DNA from: Cylindrodendrum hubeiense
Taxonomy: Eukaryota > Ascomycota > Sordariomycetes > Hypocreales > Nectriaceae
Reading direction: 5' to 3'
Assembly: GCA_014621425.1 (NCBI GenBank)
Contig: JAANBB010000331.1
Coordinates: 1 to 46,082, forward strand
Length of the DNA stretch: 46,082 nt
Shown: positions 25,296-34,331 of the stretch, piece after piece
How positions within the stretch are numbered: the first letter of the stretch is position 1
How the letters are laid out: each line of letters opens with the position of its first letter
Program-made: the position numbers and the translations under genes
The notes under the pieces: generated by a model
Database searches by the model: none
Seen by the model: only the letters and a program-made list of their open reading frames with translations
What the model was told of the DNA's origin: nothing

Positions 25296-26915
25296 ATGAC
25301 AATGGCATTGACAAGGAATCCAATCCTCCCGGGTTTCAACCCGGATCCCTCAATCCTGAGGGTTGACGATGATTACTACATCGCTACTTCTACCTTCGAA
25401 TGGTACCCCGGTGTTCAGATTCACCATTCCAAAGATTTGGCCAACTGGGATCTGATTGTGCGCCCGCTGAGTCGCAAGAGCCAGCTTGATATGCGCGGTG
25501 ATCCCGACAGCTGCGGGGTTTGGGCTCCATGCCTCACCCACGACGGCGACAAATTCTGGCTTGTCTACACGGATGTGAAACGGAAAGATGGCTCCTTCAA
25601 GGATGCGCATAATTACATTGTTCATGCCCCCGCTATTACAGGGCCTTGGTCCGATCCTATTTATGCCAATTCCTCAGGCTTCGATCCATCGTTGTTCCAC
25701 GATGATGACGGCCGCAAGTGGTTTGTCAACATGCTATGGGACCATCGCCGACGGCCGCTACTCTTTGCCGGAATCGTCTTGCAGGAATTCGACCCGAAGG
25801 CAGAGAAGCTTGTTGGGCCCAAAAAGAATGTCTACCAAGGAACGGACCTGGAGCTTGTCGAAGGGCCACACCTTTACAAGCGAAATGGCTGGTACTACCT
25901 CCTGACAGCCGAAGGAGGCACAGCATATGAACATGCGTGCACTCTTGCACGATCTCGCGACATTTGGGGCCCTTTCGAAACACACCCTCAGAAACACATC
26001 CTGACGGCGAAGGATGCTCCATTTGCGGCCTTGCAACGATCTGGCCATGGGGATATTGTTGAAACCCCAGATGGCAAGGTCTATTTGGTTCATCTGACGG
26101 GAAGGCCAACGGGCCAGAACCGCCGGTGCGTCCTAGGGCGAGAAACGGCAATTCAAGAAGCATACTGGGGTGACGATGACTGGCTCTATGTCAAGAATGG
26201 CCCAGTTCCCAGCCTTTTCGTCAGCCTGCCAGGGACCCGAGACGATACTGCGTATTGGGCGGAACAGAAGTATTCGTTTGAGAACGGGTTGCACAAAGAC
26301 TTCCAGTGGCTGCGAACACCCGAAACCGATCGGATATTTTCCTGCGAGGAAGGAAAGTTGTCGCTAATTGGACGCGAGGCTATTGGCTCTTGGTTCGAGC
26401 AAGCGCTGGTGGCACGCCGACAGGTGCATTTTTCGTACGACGCCGAAACCGTGGTCGATTTCTCACCTTCGGACGAGCGCCAGTTTGCTGGTCTTACCGC
26501 CTACTACTGCAGGTTCAATTTCTACTACTTGACCGTCACTGCGCACTCCGACGGCCAGCGAGAGTTGCTCATTATGAGCTCTGAGGTGTCTTGGCCTGAT
26601 GGCGGGCTCGAGGCCCCAGGGAGCGAGGCAGTCCAGATACCAAACGAAGGCAAGGTAAAATTGGCTCTGGCCGTACGCGGGCCCAGCCTTCAGTTTTCTT
26701 ACGGCCTGGATGGGGGTGAAATGACGAAGATTGGGCCAGTTTTCGACGCCTCAATACTCTCGGACGAGTGCGGTGGACATCAGGCGCATGGAAGTTTCAC
26801 GGGCGCGTTTGTGGGCTTGGCCTGCTCTGACCTTAATGGTACAGCGCTGAGGGCTACGTTCGATTACTTCACTTACCGGCCAGCACATGATCCGACGGAT
26901 CGGTATGATCCTTGA
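25296..26915 (+). CDS. GH43 beta-1,4-xylosidase, intracellular type
   Basis: A single exon of 539 residues with no signal peptide, as in the intracellular GH43 subfamily 11-like xylosidases. The five-blade propeller occupies the first ~320 residues and shows all three catalytic carboxylates: general base D17 (GFNPDPSI), pKa modulator D130 (GFDPSLFHDDDG) and general acid E189 (ELVEGPHLYK). Their spacing equals that of characterised bacterial xylosidases (D15, D128, E187). The C-terminal beta-sandwich (about 330-539) normally closes the active site. The enzyme would release xylose from xylobiose and short xylo-oligosaccharides in the cytosol. The frame upstream of 25296 lacks an ATG, and a second ATG at 25302 is equally possible. 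The lack of introns and the bacterial-like architecture raise the possibility of an old bacterial origin, which the sequence alone cannot show. Confidence 0.94.
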   Translation: MTMALTRNPILPGFNPDPSILRVDDDYYIATSTFEWYPGVQIHHSKDLANWDLIVRPLSRKSQLDMRGDPDSCGVWAPCLTHDGDKFWLVYTDVKRKDGSFKDAHNYIVHAPAITGPWSDPIYANSSGFDPSLFHDDDGRKWFVNMLWDHRRRPLLFAGIVLQEFDPKAEKLVGPKKNVYQGTDLELVEGPHLYKRNGWYYLLTAEGGTAYEHACTLARSRDIWGPFETHPQKHILTAKDAPFAALQRSGHGDIVETPDGKVYLVHLTGRPTGQNRRCVLGRETAIQEAYWGDDDWLYVKNGPVPSLFVSLPGTRDDTAYWAEQKYSFENGLHKDFQWLRTPETDRIFSCEEGKLSLIGREAIGSWFEQALVARRQVHFSYDAETVVDFSPSDERQFAGLTAYYCRFNFYYLTVTAHSDGQRELLIMSSEVSWPDGGLEAPGSEAVQIPNEGKVKLALAVRGPSLQFSYGLDGGEMTKIGPVFDASILSDECGGHQAHGSFTGAFVGLACSDLNGTALRATFDYFTYRPAHDPTDRYDP

Positions 26916-27026
26916 CGGTAGTGGGCATGTGCTCAGAATGATGAGTTGGAAAAATTTAGGTTAATTTTGAGGGTATCTTTTACGAAATTGTTAAGCTAGA
27001 GTCGGCAGCCACGGCCTGCTGCACCA

Positions 27027-27644
27027 CTAGTTGATGCCAAACGCCTCCTTCGCTCGCGTCAAGTACGCTGTTCGCTCGTCGGTGAGGGTTGTACCGACGC
27101 ATTCCATGTAGGACTGGAAGCCAGTGTCAATGTCCGCCTTGAGGGCAGTGACTACGCTGGCATCGCACTGAGTGGTGAGGAACCAAGGGCCACTGCCAAA
27201 GTTGTACTTGTCCGGAGTGACGAGAGCCAGAATCTCGTTGAGCTTGTCATCGGATAGGCCGTCGACCGAGTCGACGTCGGCCACCTGGTCCTTGACGCCG
27301 TCCAGCGACTTGGCATACATGAGGTTGTAGGTAGCCGCCTGCATGTTGGCGGTGCCCTGGCCCGGCCGTCCAGGCGAGATGTTGTGCTTGAAAGCGAAGT
27401 CGACGGACTCGAAGGCCATGAGGGCGATGACGGCAGCCATGACGTTGACGCTGTAGAGCTCGTACTTGCACATGGCGTCGGCGATCCACGGCCCCGCCTG
27501 GGCGGCGGTCCGGCAGTCGGCGTTATCTGAGGCGCAGCTCTCGGAGCCGGGGGCGATCTCGGCGATGATGGTGGTGGCGTTGAGGTTGCCCAGGGCCACG
27601 TTCGCAAAGGCGAGGAAAAGAGGTGAAAGGGTGGTGAACTTCAT
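27027..27644 (-). CDS. small secreted protein, possibly lysozyme-like fold
   Basis: A single exon encodes 205 residues. MKFTTLSPLFLAFANVALG is a clear signal peptide, so the mature protein starts near residue 20 and is secreted. The mature part is helical with five cysteines. It contains ALMAFESVDF followed by PGRPGQGTANMQ, a pattern I associate with a fungal secreted family that recalls helical lysozyme-like enzymes with a catalytic Glu in a helix before a Gly/Pro loop. That link is from memory of the pattern and not certain. The C-terminal NFGSGPWFLTTQCD looks like a conserved family block. It is convergent with the GH43 gene, 111 bases apart. An extracellular role is the only firm conclusion. 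Confidence 0.82.
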   Translation of the reverse strand: MKFTTLSPLFLAFANVALGNLNATTIIAEIAPGSESCASDNADCRTAAQAGPWIADAMCKYELYSVNVMAAVIALMAFESVDFAFKHNISPGRPGQGTANMQAATYNLMYAKSLDGVKDQVADVDSVDGLSDDKLNEILALVTPDKYNFGSGPWFLTTQCDASVVTALKADIDTGFQSYMECVGTTLTDERTAYLTRAKEAFGIN

Positions 27645-29177
27645 GATGGAGAAGGAATTTGGGTATCGAGATGTCGGAATTGACGGGGTATCGTAACGGC
27701 CGCGAAAGGGCAGTTATATGTGTGGTGTCTGTGTGGTGTTCGTGGAATAAGGCCGTGTTCTTGGCGCCAGTGAATGAGTGTGCAGCTTACACTTGACGAC
27801 AATGAGCGAACAAAGCAATTGCGTGGACCAGCCGCAAGGAACCAGGAACAGTGAGTGAATGGGCAGAAAGGACTGAAAGAGTGAATGGGTGACTGGTCGG
27901 TATGCTCCTGGCAGCGAAAATGAAGGGAACGGTAGCAGATGGCTGGCGAGAGGGAGCGGAGCGGCGAGGGTGGCTCTTAAGCCCGTCTCTTGTCCTCCCT
28001 GCGTTCGCCCCTGAGCTAGATCCATGGTCGCACGGAAGCCGCGCAGAGCCTCACCGCAGAATAGACGAGACGAAACAGTCTTAGAGATGTTGCTGGTCAG
28101 CCTCGCGCGTCTCCAATTGAATCGCACCCCGTTGCTCCCCCGGGAAACACGGCAGCGGAGGAGGTCGCTGGCACCGTGGAGCAGAGCGGACGAGCAAACG
28201 CGGGGCCAATCAGGCGCGGCGGCCCTCAGGGAGGCCACCAACTGTGAAACCGGTTTCGCGGCCCAAGCTCCAATAACGTTAGCGCGTCTCAGCGCTTTCC
28301 GTACGCGGCCTCGCTGAATGGCTGCCGGATGGCGGGGAGCACCTGTTTCAACCGAGTGACGCCAGCCCGGCGCTTTTGCCACCGACGGATCGGCAAGAAA
28401 GAGCCGGTCTGTGTGTGCGCAAGGCCTCCTGAGCGTCTGATCGCCTGGAGCCCGGGGCGTGGCCAGACCGGATGGGATGTTTCTTTGTCGCGCGGGTCTG
28501 CTCTGCGGGCATACGGCCTTGCTTGTTGTTTCCGCGGCTGTCCACGGCGTCTGCGCACAAAGCACTACGTTGTACTTCGTACAGTAGGGGCCGGTTTTGA
28601 GACCCGTCGTACAGGGTAGCCCCGGATCTTCGGGCGATCCCGAGCTTGCACGAACCAACGTTGTGTTCCGTCCTTGAAACACGTGTAATTTATTTCTTTG
28701 ATGCTGTATAACAGGAAGGATTGATCTGCTATCTTGTTAAAATGATTGCTGTACGATCATTGGGGAGAGTTACTTCCGATGTTTAAGTGGTGGAACAAGG
28801 CGAGTGCTAACGGAGCAGACTAAAATAGAGAAAGCATCTTAAAATACTAGCCCACGACGACAACCACTCATTTGCAGCTTTTCAGCTACCCATTTTTGGA
28901 CACCTTGAAGCTTGGTTCCATCCAGTGCTTGGCGACCGCAACGCTGTTGAGAAATGTATTTGAATATGACAATATTGAGCATCACCTTCAAATAGCGCTC
29001 AAGGTATTTTGTCACGTGGCTAAGTCCTGCACCTACCTGCAGCCTCAGCCCAACCTAATCGACCGCGCTAATATCCCCTATCCGATTGAAGTTGGAGCCT
29101 TTCAACATGTCGCCGGCTCCGTGACCGTTACTTAGCTCCACAGCAACGGTATCACCGTCCCTAGTCGTACCTGCATT
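27645..29177. other. intergenic region with a composition change
   Basis: 1.5 kb. From 27645 to about 28680 the DNA is GC-rich and includes a 322-codon minus-strand open frame that looks like a by-product (Arg/Ser/Pro-rich, no motif). From about 28680 it becomes AT-rich up to the NLR start. This shift marks the left border of the accessory-looking part of the window. Confidence 0.45.
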
Positions 29178-32100
29178 ATGTCGGATCCTCAGATATACAC
29201 CATCGGGTGGATCTGCGCCATCACCACCGAGTCCGTCGCCGCCCAGGCTTTCCTTGATGAGAGACACAGCCCACCCGTCGAAGTCGCTCAAAACGATAAC
29301 AATTCGTACGCGCTGGGCAAGATCGCTAACCACAATGTGGTTATCGCCGTTTTGCCGGATGGGGAGTACGGATTGACTTCTGCCGCCACGGTTGCAAGAG
29401 ATATGCTGCACACCTTTCCCAACATCCGCATCGGACTAATGGTCGGTGTTGGAGGCGGCGCCCCAAGCCCACAGCACGACGCCCGACTCGGCGACGTTGT
29501 GGTCAGCAGCCCGCGCAGTGGACAGGGCGGCGTAATACAGTACGACTTCGGCAAGGCTATACAGGATCAGTCATTTCTTGAGACAGGGTTCCTAAACCAA
29601 CCGCCTACAGTGCTGCGGTCGGCTGTGGCTGGGCTCAGAGCCAGATACGAGGTCGATGGCCACCCGCTTGAAGAGGACATTGGTAAGGCTCTGCAGGAAA
29701 AAAAGCGGCTCCGGAAGAAGTACTCTCGCCCACTTGTCGAGAGTGACAGGCTGTATATTTCGGAACTCGCGCATCCAGGCTTGGATGGAGACTGTAGTGA
29801 ACTGTGCGGTGATGACCCGTCAAATTTAATACCACGGCGCCCACGGGATGAGGACGAAGATGACCTCACAATTCACTACGGGGTGATTGCATCTGCCAAC
29901 CGATTGATGAAGGATGCGCGGGTGCGGGACAAATTGGCGGCCGAGAAGGGCGTCCTGTGTTTCGAGATGGAGGCAGCAGGGTTGATGAACCACTTCCCCT
30001 GCCTGGTCATCCGTGGTATCTGCGACTATGCCGACTCACACAAGAATAAGGAATGGCAGGGCTTTGCAGCTATGGCAGCTGCAGCGTATGCAAAAGATCT
30101 ATTACGTCAGATCCCGCTAAATAAGGTCGAGTCGGAGAGGAAGATCAGTGAAGTCTTGAACAATAGTCAGTAAACCAATACCCAATAGTGGCTGTTCTAA
30201 CCTTTCAAAGTTCAAATGGACCTCGTCAGTTTGAACCGAGCATCGCATGATATCAAGACTGATATACATGCGATGAGAACCGACAGCCACGTCGCAAAGA
30301 TCGAGCGTTGGCTTTCGCCTGCCAACCCATCTACTAATGCCAACCACGCAAGGAAATCTCGGCATATAGGAACCGGAATGTGGTTCCTCGAGAGCAACCC
30401 ATTTTTAGAGTGGAAGCTAGGCTCACGCCGGCATTTGTGGCTCTACGGAATGCCAGGATGTGGCAAAACCGTCCTCAGCACCACCATCTTAGACCATCTC
30501 GTGCAGATCGATAACTGCGTAACCCTCGCCTTCTTTTTCGATTTCACCGACACTAGAAAACAGACAGTAGAAGACATGTTGCGTTCGCTTGTCTTCCAAC
30601 TCTATGGCTTGCGGCTAGAGTCTCAAAGGCACCTCGACGACCTATTTGTATTCTATAACGACGGGACAACACAACCAGACACTGATAGGTTATCTGTGTG
30701 CCTTGTTGATATGATGCGAGCTTCTGGAAAAATTTTCATACTGCTAGATGCTTTAGATGAGTGCTCTGAGAGAAGCGAATTGTTGAAATGGATGGAGATG
30801 TTCATCCCTGTCCTTGCCCATGTCCAACTGGTGGCTACTGGCCGACCCGAGGACGAGTTTGAGCGCAGCCTTCGCGGCTGGGTAAGGAGGGAGAACTGCC
30901 TTGCTCTCCATAAAGGGCTTGTTAACGCTGATATTTGCTCCTATGTCAAAGCCAGACTAGCTCGAGGGCAAGAGTTCGAGAGGTGGGCAGCATCGCCAGA
31001 TGTGCTAGAGCAGATCAGGGATGTAGTCAGCAAAAAGGCCAATGGAATGTTAGTTCTGAGTCACCCCCTGCAAGGCGGCCTGTATTAATATGAAGGATTT
31101 AGGTTCAGATGGGCAGCCTGTCAACTGGATAGCCTCGCGCAATGTCTCGATCGCGAGGCACTGGAAGAAGCGCTCCAGTCACTACCTCGAGACTTGAATG
31201 CGACATACGCCCGGATTATTCTCAACATTCCTCCAGAACGCAAAAAGAAAACGATTCGACTGCTACAGTTCCTGGCCTATTCGAAGCGACCTTTGGTACT
31301 TGAAGAGGCCGTGGACGTAATTGCAGTTCGCCTTGACAGATGGCGCTTCGACACAAAGGATCGACTTCCATGTGCCGAAGAGATTACAGCATACTGTTAC
31401 GGCCTAGTGTCGCTTGTGCAAGCTTCGGGTCCAAAAGCAACGCTCGAACTACAGTTGGCCCATTTCTCAGTAAAGGAGTACCTCGTAGGCAGTAATGTCA
31501 CGGAGATCATCCACCCTGATCCTATGGTCATGATTACGGAGACGTGCTTGACCTACCTTGGGAGCATACCAGAAGACACCATTGATACTGCACGGACACG
31601 ATTTCCATTGGCAAGATATGCGGCAGAGACTTGGATGGATTTTGCAAAGTCTGCTGAAAAATCAGCACCAACCCTAGAGAAAATCGTAAGGTTCATCCAG
31701 GATAAGCCAAAGTTCATGGTCTGGGGTAGTCTGTTTAATCCTGAGCAGCCGTGGCATGATAACCCGGGTTTACCCGCAGCATCGCCACTGTATTTGCATG
31801 CCTAAAAGGCCTTGAAGCGACTACACAGAAGCTAGTATTGAGTGGCGCAAGTGTTAATGCTGAGGGCGGGTTCTATGGGTCTGCACTTCAAGCTGCGTCA
31901 GGGGCATGTAGTCGGGATGTTGTCCATCTACTGCTAGATAAAGGGGCTAACATAAACGCCGAGGGCGGCTACTATGGATCTGCGCTTCAAGTTGCGTCAA
32001 GTGCAGGCCAGCAGGAGGTCGTCCAGCTACTGCTAGATAACGGGGCGAATGTCAATGCTGAAGACAGCTACCATATCACTATACTTCAAGTTGCTTCAAG

Positions 32101-32897
32101 AGCAGGTCATCAGAATATCGTCCAGCTATTGCTGGATAACGGGGCTGATATCAATGCCGAGGGGGGTCGATATGGCTCTGCACTTCAAGCTACTTCAAGT
32201 GAGGGCTATCGGGATATTATCCAGCTACTGCTAGATAAAGGGGCTAATGTCAATGCTGAGGGGGGGCGATATGGCTCTGCACTTCAAGCTGCTTCAGAAG
32301 CAGGTCATCGGGAGATCGTCCAGCTACTGTTAAATAAAGGGGGCTAATGTCAATGCCAAAGGGGGCCGATATGGCTTTGCGCTTCAAGCTGCGTCAAGAG
32401 CAGGCCACCAGGAGATCGTCCAGCTACTATTGGATCAAGGGGCTGATATTAATACTAAAGGAGGTCTATATAGCTCTGCACTTCAAGCTGCTTCAAGTAA
32501 AGGCCACTGGGAGATCATCCAGCTCCTCCTGGATAAAGGTGCTAATATCAATAGCTTAGGGGGTCAATATGGCTCCGCACTTCAAGCTGCTTCAGAAGCA
32601 GGTCATCAGGAGATCGTTCAACTACTATTAGATAAAGGGGCTAATGTTAATGCCGAGGGAGGCCAATATGGCTTTGCACTTCAAGCTGCTTCACATGAAG
32701 GCCATTGGGAGATCATCCAGCTACTGCTAGATAAAGGGGCTGATATCAATGGCTCGGGGGGCCAACATAACTCTGCACTGCAAGCTGCTTTAAGTGCAGA
32801 GCATCAGGAGATTGACCAGCTATTACTGGATAAAGGGGCTAATATCAATGCTGATGGCGGCTTTGATGCTTGTGAGTATTTAGCTGATCGACAGTAA
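29178..32897 (+). CDS. PNP-NACHT-ankyrin NLR-like (STAND) protein, broken by two frameshifts
   Basis: Exons 29178-30165, 30211-31048 and 31103 onward. The first ~310 residues are a nucleoside phosphorylase/purine-uridine phosphorylase-type domain ([26 protein letters not shown]). The NACHT domain has Walker A GMPGCGKT at 409-416 and Walker [12 protein letters not shown] at 504-514, and is followed by a helical winged-helix-type region. Intron 2 (GTTAGT...TTTAG) restores [12 protein letters not shown]. Uninterrupted reading ends at 31805 (842 residues). The expected continuation [17 protein letters not shown] is one frame away because a T run at 31793-31795 is one base short. Ankyrin units then run on until 32345, where a G run has five Gs instead of four, and continue in the first frame to 32897. 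Such proteins are linked in fungi to non-self recognition and programmed cell death. Whether the indels are real, errors or regulatory is open. Confidence 0.85.
31844..32897 (+). repeat. ankyrin array of 99-bp near-identical units
   Basis: Ten full 33-residue ankyrin units and a truncated eleventh start at 31844, 31943, 32042, 32141, 32240, 32339, 32439, 32538, 32637, 32736 and 32835. The consensus includes GAN(I/V)[14 protein letters not shown] and EIVQLLLDK. The exact 99-base period is interrupted once, by the extra G at 32339-32343. Adjacent units are far more alike in DNA than ordinary ankyrin repeats, as seen in fast-evolving fungal NLR repeat domains. Confidence 0.93.
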
Positions 32898-33890
32898 TGC
32901 TTACATAAAAAAAAGGGGTGCTCTACTTAGCCGTGGGAAGATTTACTGTTAGGCTAGGTTGCAGGTTAGGGAGGGTGTGATGTATTATGTTTTATTTGAC
33001 GAGCTGCCATCTCAAGCTGTGAGTTTCCCCAACTAGTTCGTTTGTGGGAGACGGACATAGTGTAGATCACACTCACGAAACAAGATGAGCTGGATACAAG
33101 AACGCTGAGGACTAGAATGCAAGCCAAGCTGAGCTAAAGATAAGATAAAGAACTCTACCACCTGTAAACACCTGATCAAGTATTTTCGAATGCACTCATT
33201 AAGAGAGAAGGGAAAATGGATGATGAATGATAGAGCTGCTGCGACAGCTTAAGTAAGGAGATTAAGGCATGACAAAGAGCGAACATGAATTCGCTGAAGT
33301 AAAAAGGCGTGCCATCCCCAAAGATTGGGCGGGCTACCACCTGAAGTAGTGACCTTAGAGCGGCCCCTACCGCATTAAAATTATCTGTGTGATGACTGCC
33401 ATCACGTTATCTATTAATCGCAATCGTATTAACAACTCGGTGTGCTAGCAAGAAACACTACAATGCCTCGCTGCTTCGCGCGCAGACTCATAGCCGAATT
33501 GAGCCCTTCACCGCACCTGTATGTAGCTGAACACGGTATTAGCCACAAACTGCCTTAGACTCGGTTAATGTAAGAGTTCTTTCGACATTGAATGAGGGCA
33601 CTGCTTTTGCAGCAGTCACTGTACGGTCGTTGATACACTGGAAGCACTAATTTAATCCAATCTTTTTACGCGTTCAGGAAGTGAATGTGATGGATGTATG
33701 CTGTTCATTTGTTCGTGCGATCCATGATCATGGTCGGTCAAGCTTGAACACTAAGTGGGAAATAACTATAAAGCTCGACTTTCCAGCAGGAAGAATCTAG
33801 ATTTTCCAACAATCACGAACAGACAACCTCCCGACTTGCAACCAAACGACACAAATCTCACCCTCGTTCACCCTCAAGATTCAAGCGAAC
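32898..33890. other. AT-rich intergenic region with a TATA-like box
   Basis: About 1 kb with no gene seen. A TATA-like CTATAAAG at 33766-33773 lies 125 bases before the next start codon. Confidence 0.5.
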
Positions 33891-34331
33891 ATGTCTGGCG
33901 ACGGCAAAGACGGAAAGGGCGGAAATGGCGACAAGGACATCAAGGAGCTCATTGCCGAGATGACTGCTGATCTCCCAGCCGATTTCAGCACCCTGTTTCA
34001 GTCTCGCAAGCCACTGCCAATCGACATCCAGATTGGTGTGAACGGCATCCTTGACCATCTCAAATACATCACCATGAACTTGAGTGCAGATTGGACACAG
34101 GTGGTTGACGTCGGGACTGTGAGCCTCTGGGCTGCAACTCGGGATGGATCGAGCTTCGAACTGAAGCCTACTGTCCCTTTTCTCAAGGACTTTCTGAAGA
34201 AGCTATTCGAATCCGAGCACACCAGCGGCTATCTTAGCAAGAAGTGCAAGGGAGTCGAGGTGTGCTTCATGTGGAGAACTGCCGATCAGCCGGGACTTGA
34301 AGACTGGACTCCCCCTTGTGACGACGAGTAA
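33891..34331 (+). CDS. orphan-like 146-residue hypothetical protein
   Basis: A single-exon frame of 146 residues. It starts with a Gly/Lys/Asp-rich, probably disordered segment (MSGDGKDGKGGNGDKD), then a compact-looking domain with alternating strands and helices (PIDIQIGVNGILDHL, WTQVVDVGTVSLWAATRDG, FLKDFLKKLFESE). There is no signal peptide or membrane segment. A TATA-like box lies 125 bases upstream and the ATG context (AAC ATG T) is favourable. I do not recognise a family. The stop codon overlaps a perfect donor (GA|GTAAGA), so a spliced form that continues into the Gly-Asn-rich minisatellite downstream is conceivable, but I found no acceptor that clearly supports it. Confidence 0.6.
   Translation: MSGDGKDGKGGNGDKDIKELIAEMTADLPADFSTLFQSRKPLPIDIQIGVNGILDHLKYITMNLSADWTQVVDVGTVSLWAATRDGSSFELKPTVPFLKDFLKKLFESEHTSGYLSKKCKGVEVCFMWRTADQPGLEDWTPPCDDE

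Noticed and set aside
27714..28682. 322-codon minus-strand open frame
   Set aside because: Arg/Ser/Pro-rich with no recognisable motif in GC-rich DNA, overlapped by other open frames. I treat it as chance.
31785..31810. An intron that would join NACHT and ankyrin frames
   Set aside because: The only GT near the break (GTATTTG) has no acceptor at a workable distance that restores the family sequence. A one-base deletion explains it better.
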